A DNA stretch of 64,000 bases from Coriolopsis trogii (Eukaryota; Basidiomycota; Agaricomycetes; Polyporales; Polyporaceae). The first letter of the stretch is position 1, and every line of letters begins with the position of its first letter. The translations under genes were made by a program, and so were the position numbers. The stretch covers positions 1,736,001-1,800,000 of the forward strand of contig JAHYIO010000023.1 in NCBI GenBank assembly GCA_020543525.1. Reading direction: 5' to 3'. Shown piece by piece: positions 56,408 through 64,000 of this stretch. The notes under the pieces are model-generated. The model made no database searches and was not told where the DNA came from. It worked only from the letters and a program-made list of their open reading frames with translations.

Positions 56408-59400
56408 ATGGCCACCATCCAGAACAGACCGTTTTCCAAGGACTACAGGTGCGTCTACCAGACCGTCGTGGCGCCCTCCTTTCCCTCTAATGGCAACTCT
56501 CCAACAGTGGGCTCATCAACCAGTCTGTTGTCGCCGGAGGCATTTTCCTGGTCACCATTACCGCTCATGAGCTTATGAGGAGGAAGAGGCGCGGCAAGGG
56601 GCCATTTCCAAAGGGCTTGGGAAGCGTCGAGACTTGGGAATTTGGATAGTGCGTCTTAGCATGCTCCTCGAGTAACGCGTTGACGCTGACTTCGGTACTC
56701 CCCACAAAGCCTGTATCAAGGACGGTCATGGGCAAAGTAAGTCTGTAAACCTTAGATCTCAACCGCTCTAATGCGTCCTCAGACGACCATCCCCACCACT
56801 CCCCAAATGGCCTCTTGCATGGGTGAAACAGGCCCTGAAGTACCCCGAAGACTATCTCAACCAGCTTCGCGGCGTCGACGCCTCACTTTATGTCCGCTTC
56901 TTGCGAGGTTGCTTCTGGTTCGCCGTCCTCCAATGCTTTACGACTTTTATCGTCCTCTTCCCCATCCACGTTACCTTCTCTGACAATAGCGTCTCTCCCA
57001 AGTCCATGATTCGCGCATCCATATCCTCCCTCATCACCACCGAGAAGGGTCTATCTCTCCTTTGGATCCATATAGTCCTGCTCACTTGGATTACCTTTAC
57101 CTGGTTCGGCACTCTCTACTGGATCTGTCAAGGGGCCTTCCATTTCCGCGCCCAAAACATCCTCGCTGCTGCCAACCGTGTTGCCTCGGAAAACCGAGCA
57201 GAACGACGCGCGCAATACGACCCGCACCCCCATCCCCATCCTCAGTATCCCTTCCAGTCTCTGCCTCCCCTTGACGACGACCATTCCAATCGGGGTTTGC
57301 GTTTGAGGACTGTCATGGTCACGAACATTCCTCCTGCCCTGCGGTCCGAGAAAGAGCTCAAAGCATACTTCGAGTACTACCTCTCCCGCAGAGTGGACCG
57401 CCCTGCTATCGGCATCACGTCGTCTACCCAGCCTGGTTTGTTCAACAAGCTGTTCGCCTTCTTCTTCAACCGTGCAAAGCGCCTTCCCGCCCAAGTCCAT
57501 CTAACACGGCTGAACACCGGAGACCATAGCACGGAGCGCTCGTCTCCGACTCAAGAAGGCAACGGAACATATACTGCACCGACCATCGATCGTGTTGTCA
57601 TCGTTCGCAGGATGAACGAGCTGGTGTCCTTGCTCGAGAGACGGGAAGAGATTCTACGGCTTCTGGAGACGGCGCATATCAAACTGGCTCGCAAGGCCCT
57701 CACGAGCGTGCAGAATGCTATCATTCAGGGTCAACAGGGTCCTGGTGGGTTACGCAACGCCATGCGACGTATGTCGATTGCAGCGAAACGAGGCAGTATC
57801 GCGGGATCTATGGACGTCGAAGCTGTTGCGCAGCGAGAGAGCGAGGATGGCAGCGAAGAAGGCGAAGACCGCATGCAGCTCCTCATCCGCACCCTCAGGC
57901 CCTATCTGCCTACGCTTGACTCTGACATGGTCAAGGACTCGAGTTGGCGCAGCCACTTCAACAAGAGTTACCCCGACCCAGCCGCGGAGGGTGCGCCCAA
58001 GGAAAAGGCAGCGGAAGAACCAGAGAAGACCGTTTGGGACGCGCTTCTCAGCCTTCCCAGGAGTACACTCGACGCATATCAGCCACTCATCCACCTCTCA
58101 GCGATTTTCCGCGGGAAGACTGTGCCGGCCATTGACTACTATACGGCAAAGTTGCACATCTTGACGAGCATGATCACCGAGAAACGGTCGATGGCCCTCA
58201 CCGACTTTGAAGCGATGTCCTCGGCGTTCGTGACGTTCGTGGATCCTGCGGATGCCCGGAGGGCTTGCAAATACTTGGCTGTACATCCAGAGAATCCCCT
58301 CCAATGTCTGGTCACGATGGCACCGTCTTACGAAGATCTGGACTGGACACGATTGATGAAGCCTACCTTCAGAGTAGAGGTATGCGCACTCAGCTCACTG
58401 GTCGAGAATGTTTTGCTGAGTACCATGCAGTTCGTCAAGGATTGGGTCGTCGAGCTCGGCGTTTGGTACGTGACAACGTTTGCCCTGCATGCGCGAATCT
58501 CACAAACATCACACGTAGGGCATTCACTATCTTCTGGGTGTTCCCAGTCTCCTCCTTTGTCGCCTTGGTCAACATCCAGAACTTGAGTACTCTATGGCCG
58601 GGTCTGGTGAGTGTCGAACAGTTTCCAGGCTGCTTTCATGGCTTACCGATTTCGTGCTTGCAATGCGTAGCTCGACTTCCTTCAACGTCATCAATGGCAA
58701 GAGGAACTCCTGCAGTCCTTCGTCCCAACTGTTTTGGTTGCCTTGCTTTCCCTCTTGATCCCTCTCATACTGCGTGAGTCAAGGTGCTGCTCGAAATACG
58801 TTTCCGCTGACCATATCTGCTTTAGTTTTGATCGCGAAACGGGCACATACAATCGCCACACTCTCTGCTTTGCACGACCGCATCATGACCCGCTACTACA
58901 AGTTCCTTGTAGTCAACGTTTTGATCTTCTTTTGCGTGGGAACCGTCGCTTTGCAATCGTTCTTGCTCTCCTTCAGGTCCATTGCGACGGAGGCCTTGAC
59001 CGATGTCATCGCTAAAAGCTTCACTATTGCTGCGCCTTTCTACGTCGGCTGGTGTGAGTACTTGCGCCATTATTTGAGGTTTTTAGACTGACATTCCGAT
59101 AGTCATTTTCACGACTGCTATGCACGGTGGTGTAGAGCTCGCATTGTGTACGTGGTTACCGCTATAAGTTTGCTGTGTGCTGCTGATTGTACTGATGTTT
59201 CTTCCATAAATCGCAGTTGGGGTAAGCATCCAATATTTAAAGGATTGAACGTGCGTATTTTGACGTCGCTCCAGCTTCCTCTGCTTGTGTATCCGAATAC
59301 ACGACGACAAGTTACTCCCCGCAAGCGTGCCATGGGCATCCGTCCGCGCACGTTCAACTACTACTGTGAGTCGTTGCTTTGCTTTGTTAACCTGACATCG

Positions 59401-61341
59401 ATATTGAACCTTCGAACAGATTGGCTTCCCAATCACGTCCTCGTAATGCATGTCCTGCTTGTCTTTGCTATCCTGAATCCTCTAGTTATCCCGTTCGCCC
59501 TCCTATACTTCCTTGTGGAACGCAGTGAGTAATCACCTTCCTTTGTATCTCCGCTTGTTCACATCCTCCTCCCATGCAGTTGTGGTGAAGAATCAAGTAC
59601 GTTCCCTCTCCTGCTTCCTAAACCATGTCGACACTCATGACTCCATCATAGCTGTTGCACGTATACGCCAAGAATTATGAAGGGAACGGACAGCTCCTTT
59701 TGATCCGGATGGTCCGGTACTCCTTGGATGGTGAGTTAGGCTAGCATATGTCGTTATGCAATTGGAACTAACTAGAATACAGGCCTATGTCTTGCGCAGG
59801 TGCGCCCCAGCGTCTTATGGATTTGTCGAAGTATTCTCTGATGAGGCGCGTTGGTTATAGGTCGTGTTCCTTGCTTATATGGTATTCGTCAAGAAGACTG
59901 TCAACGTCGCAGTATCTGCGGTCCTCATCGTGATTACCGTGGTCTACAAAATATTGTACGTAATTCTTTCAGTATCTTCACGGTTGGATCTCACTATAGT
60001 TTGTACAGTTTGACTCGTATTTGCCGGGCGCGCTTTGAGCGGGACGACATATTGGAGGCTCAGCTTCTCTGTGGAACGGGTCAAGCGACGGAAGAACTGA
60101 TTGACGCCGCTGCGCCTTCAGAAGGCGAACCAGTTCGAAGCGATCTTGAGGCGAAGCTGAGCGGTGGATCCACGGCGGACGTATGGCCATGGAAGTTCCC
60201 CATGAGGCTCAATTTCGCATACGCCAGTATCGCCAGTCGACCGCGCAAGGCCGCTCACCATCTCAGGAATCCCTTCCAGCCAACCCGTCGTTCTGATTCG
60301 ACTACACCTCTCAATACGATCTCGCCCATGGACGAGGTGCCTCCTAGCAGACCGGATCTAGAGACATGGCGAGAGAATAGTGCGGAAGATAACGCGCGGG
60401 TCGAGTCTCCTACGGAGATGAACCCTGCCGTCGTGACCAAGCACCATCCTCATCGTGCTTGGGACGATGAGTCTTCGCCGAACCACAGTTACGAGAACCC
60501 ATATTATACTCGCGATATCGAGAACCTGCTCTGGCTACCCCGGGATCCCCTCGGTGTTCTCAACTTGGACGACACCGTCGACATGCGCATGTCGCTCACG
60601 ACTCAACCGGGCGCAGGCTGGCTGGGTCCATGGCGGGAAGACGAGTTTATCGAGACCGGCTTCACCATCCCGCTTGCAACCAGCTTCGGCAGCATTGAAG
60701 AGGAAGAAGAGTCAACACATACCAGCTTCTATAGACGTCTGGACGGCACTGAGCAGATTCAATTGCCCCCAGCCATCGCCTCTCGCATCGAGTCCAACCA
60801 AGAAGGCGACGTCGAGAGAGCTCCTATACATCGTCGACAGTCGAAACGACGAGGGTCGAGCCACAGCACCTCAGGAGCATCACATCTTGGCCTTGGCCGT
60901 CCGAACACGTTCGACGTACGGTCAGCGACCTACCGGTCAACGTCCTGTGGTTCGGCTGTGTCTAACGCCAGTAGCCGGGGAGGGCCATCCACGTTCCTCC
61001 TGCCACCGGATGCTCGTCGCAGAATGCGCGCAGCTTCGATGGACCACGAGCTGGGAATGCGGAGGAGACCCGGGCAGATTCCGAGCTTCGGCGCGAGGTC
61101 TGAACTATCCATCACGGATACAGCGTCTCCTGTGTCGAGTCCACCGAGTAGACCGAGTCAGCTTGTCTATCCGCATGGATCGAGCTCGAAGATCATTTCG
61201 GTGCAGGAGGCTGTGTATGGGGTCGCGATCGCGGAGGAGGAGAGTGTGGCGGAAGACATCCGGGAGCGCGAAGAGGAGGAGGCCGAGGCAGCTCAGCAAC
61301 CCAAGTCCTGGCTGACATCATGGATGTTCAGAAGGACATGA
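56408..61341 (+). CDS. CSC1/TMEM63-like osmosensitive calcium-permeable channel
   Basis: Hyperosmolality or stretch-gated cation channel of the OSCA/TMEM63 superfamily, with about 11 membrane helices. Start MATIQNRPFSKDY; first helix NQSVVAGGIFLVTITAHELM, then WPLAWVKQALKYPEDYLNQLRGVDASLYVRFLR, which is typical of the family. The cytosolic domain with RRM-like fold has TVMVTNIPPALRSEKELKAYFEYYL and later SSAFVTFVDPADARRACKYL. The pore-region helices continue through many short exons (58500-59960). The final exon (about 60007-61341) encodes some 440 disordered, Ser/Glu-rich cytosolic residues ending SWLTSWMFRRT. Yeast Csc1 has a much shorter tail. Middle exon boundaries are only partly resolved. 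Confidence 0.9.
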
Positions 61342-61888
61342 TTACGACCCACCACGACGACTCGTACGACCTATTCACCGCTTGCCGTCTATCACCTACT
61401 CCCTTTCTCTCCACTTGTTACGATTGCTTTTCCATTGCTGTTCGATTGCTTTTTTTTTCAATTTATGGCCGGAACGACACGCACCGCATCGGTTGTAACT
61501 TATCCCTTCATCTTCACCCCGCCCCTCGCACGCATGTTCCTTAGTTTCACAGCCAGGCTAGTGGCATCATCTTTCATACCCCGGAAAACATACCTCTGTA
61601 CCAGTTAAAACGCTTCGGTATATCCATGATTCTCCCGAACGCACCCCCGTGGACTGGAAGATTCGACGTCTCGTTGCCGAGCATCGTTCATAACTTCGCT
61701 TCGTGCCTCTTCGCGCCCGCGCTCGTGATCATGCGGGTGGGTTGGGGACACCTCCGGCCGTCCCGACGTTTCTCCCCGCGGTGCGGCGGGCTATCCTCGC
61801 GAACGGCGGCGCAGGAGGCGTTGTTGTTCCGGTATACAGTTGTGCAGTCTTTTTGATGTCCTGCTCCGGGGTATTATCCGCGGGTAGG
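61342..61888. other. Spacer between the CSC1-like gene and the GH131 gene
   Basis: About 550 bp with no gene that I can support. It is the upstream region of the secreted glucanase gene. Confidence 0.4.
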
Positions 61889-61896
61889 TATATAAG
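61889..61896 (+). promoter_or_regulatory. TATA box of the GH131 gene
   Basis: TATATAAG lies 71 bp before the start codon at 61960, the same distance as in the old yellow enzyme gene. TATA boxes are frequent in strongly inducible cellulolytic genes. Confidence 0.55.
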
Positions 61897-61959
61897 CAAT
61901 CTGGCTATCGGATGTAAGGGCCTGAGCTCTGTGACAGCGCGTTCTCTGCCAGTATCAGT

Positions 61960-63455
61960 ATGTTCATCCGGTCTGCTCTTGCGTCTTTCGCCCTCTTTGT
62001 CGGTGCTGTGCGGGGTGGCACGAAGGTTTGGGACGGTACGCGCTCTCTCTTGGGGTGTTTGTGAATACGGGGCTGATCGACTTGGTTCAGGTACATTCAA
62101 CAACTTCGCCACTGTTGCCGACTTTGATAAATGTAAGTTATTGGAGCGAGTCCCTTAGGTGGGAGTCTAGTAGCTCATGCATTTTGCAAGGGTCATGGGC
62201 CAACCAGGTCGGACCCTACCAGTGGGTATGTGAAAGAGTGATCCATGTGTGCAATGACGAGAGATGACCTTCGTTTCCAGTACATCCATGGCAGTGAGCC
62301 CACGTCGCACTACCTCGCGCTCGACCCTGCCTTCAAAAACCCGGCGGATACCGCGGAGACGCACGGTCTGAAGATGACCATTGACTCAACTGCGACCTGG
62401 AACTCGAACATGGAACGGTAGGTTCTCAGTGCCATACATGCGATATTGATCATATTGACAATGTGTCATAGGGCTGAGCTCATCCCGCAGACGACTGCGA
62501 ACCTGGGGCAGGGTAACTTGTTCTACCACTTCTCCTTGATGCACAAGGACACGAACCCGCCAGACGTGAGTATACATGACATCGAATCGACCCAATACGG
62601 TATGACTGACAGTGTCCCAGTCTACTCTCGAGCACCAGATCTTCTTCTTCGAGTCGCACTTCACCGAGGTTAGTCAAAATGTGTCTCTGTAGCATGTCAC
62701 AGTCGCTCACACATCGGCTTTAGCTCAAGTACGGTGTCAGTCCCAACCCGACTGACCTTGAATGGCATGTTGGTGGCCAGCCGCAATGGAGCACGCCCTT
62801 CGTTGCGGGGCAGTGGTACAACTTTGCATATGACATCGATGTAAGCTCCCATCTCCTGTTGAGCCGTTTTACGATAGCTGATTATCAACCGTGATGTGCA
62901 GTTCTCGGCAGGCACTGTCGGCCTCTGGGCATCGACTGGCTCTTCCCCGCTCACGAAGGTCGCGAACAACGTCGCGGCCTCGACGTCGACCAACTCCGCC
63001 GACTTCCACGTCGGCGTGCTCCGCATCGTCAACACTCCCACGCCCGAGGACTGGTATGTCTCTGGGGTCTTCATCGAGAGTGGTCCCATTACGACGGCTA
63101 TTGGCAACGGCTCGTCCTCGCCTGCTCCGCCAGAGTCCACGTCTGTTGGCACGACTGTTGCCCCGACGACCTCGGTCCCTCCAGCGACGTCGGTGCCACC
63201 AGCTAGCTCGACTACGGCGCCAGCTGGTCCTCTGCAGAGCCAGTGGGGACAGTGCGGAGGTGCGTAACGTCGACGTAGTCTGCGTCGATTGGTATTGACT
63301 CCTTTCCATCAGGAACTGGATACACTGGTCCCACGGCCTGCGCAAGCCCTGCCACCTGCAAGGCTGTCTCTCCTCCTTACTACTACCAGGTAAATCTCTT
63401 TACCCTTGGCCATAAGACTGTATGCTGAGTGGTTCCTCCCTCTCAGTGCCAGTGA
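61960..63455 (+). CDS. GH131 beta-glucanase with C-terminal CBM1
   Basis: Secreted enzyme acting on beta-1,3/1,4/1,6-glucans and bound to cellulose. Signal peptide MFIRSALASFALFVGAVRG. The catalytic domain reads GTKVWDGTFNNFATVADFDKWSWANQVGPYQWYIHGSEPTSHYLALDP, then MERAELIPQTTANLGQGNLFYHFSL, TLEHQIFFFESHFTELKYGV, TPFVAGQWYNFAYDIDFSAGTVGLWAS and DWYVSGVFIESGPI; I recognise this as the GH131 layout. A Ser/Thr/Pro linker of about 45 residues leads to a CBM1 at the end ([30 protein letters not shown]) with its four cysteines and aromatic face. About eight introns; one (63387-63446) splits YYYQ from CQ. Family assignment relies on remembered landmarks; the CBM1 is certain. Confidence 0.88.
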
Positions 63456-64000
63456 TTTTGTCTGGCTACCATTGGAGCCATCTGGGTCCATAGCACTATC
63501 TCCCGTTACAGTGTGAAGTTGAAATTGAGCGATTTACCCCTCTTGCGACGAGTCTGATGGCAGTATATAAAATGGCATTGAGCCACAATTGCGGTTAACA
63601 TGGTTCAGAAGAGTTTAGTGAAGTCTGCGGATATAACTTGAACTAGGTATCATGGCTTTAGGCAACGGTGCGCCGTGCACCCGTTTGGACTTTCACACTA
63701 TTGCCAAACGCCCAGTTTGGGTTAGCGTCGTCAGCTCATCAAAAAACGAATTGATCTGGACACTGTGCTGTCCAGGTGAGAGCCTTGAGTCTTGGGTACA
63801 TATTTGAGAGGTTAAGTGGTGAGGCGCCTGAAGGCCGCGCCAGCGTTTAAGGTCACGGGTTTTTCCACGGGAGCAATACGGACGACGGTCCCGGAAGGTC
63901 TGCCGCAACGATGTCGACGCTACTCAGTGTGTACTTGAAACCCTTCCTTCTCCTAGGCCCGGGGGTGCATACATCCCTCCAGCTTCTTGAAAGCGTGTAT
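63456..64000. other. Right-end intergenic sequence
   Basis: Downstream of the GH131 gene to the window edge. No gene, RNA or repeat can be supported. The start of another gene may lie just beyond. Confidence 0.35.

Overview
This window looks like chromosomal DNA of a filamentous basidiomycete, most likely a wood-decaying agaricomycete of the Polyporales type (organism inferred). Genes are dense, on both strands, and cut by many introns of about 50-70 nt with GTRNGT donors. The content is typical of that group: F-box proteins, a FunK1 kinase, a TRI5-type terpene synthase, a GH131-CBM1 cellulose-targeted enzyme and a CE16 esterase sit among housekeeping genes (RPT5, MSH5, PHB2, YPK1, VAP, CCC2-type copper ATPase, RICTOR, NDUFS4, CSC1).

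Layout. 1-5.8 kb: the 5' half of RPT5 (-), a DPP5-like S9 peptidase (+) and an unrecognised gene (+). 5.88-6.56 kb: a TIR element with a nested inverted repeat. 7.4-8.8 kb: a terpene synthase whose NDxxSxxxE metal motif is built only if a 6-nt microexon is spliced in. 9.0-21.2 kb: F-box, MSH5 (-), prohibitin-2 (-), a PQ-loop transporter and a second F-box gene. 21.7-31.4 kb: a SIKE/FGFR1OP2-like coiled-coil protein (-), a G-patch-like protein, a YPK1-type AGC kinase and a VAP. 32.4-35.6 kb: a CE16 esterase (-) and a Cu/Zn superoxide dismutase with an N-terminal membrane anchor. 36.5-40.1 kb: a FunK1 kinase gene (-) split by an 822-bp non-autonomous hAT element. 40.3 kb: tRNA-Gln(CUG) with a 9-nt intron. 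40.7-43.9 kb: a copper P-type ATPase (-). 43.9-47.8 kb: gene-poor, holding a pogo/Fot1-like MITE with perfect 30-bp TIRs. 47.8-64 kb: an old yellow enzyme, RICTOR, NDUFS4 (-), CSC1/TMEM63 and GH131-CBM1.

The strongest unusual signal is the hAT insertion. Its 8-bp target duplication AGGTATGC places a GT donor at one edge of the element and completes a CTAG acceptor at the other. Splicing at those sites would remove the element plus one duplication copy (830 nt) and restore the original reading frame exactly, as in transposon-generated (introner-like) introns. Against this, the host kinase gene seems to have other frame problems, so it may be a decaying gene. Functional links by family knowledge: RICTOR (TORC2) and YPK1 (its substrate kinase) lie 23 kb apart, the copper ATPase and the Cu/Zn SOD 5 kb apart; whether these spacings mean anything is unknown.
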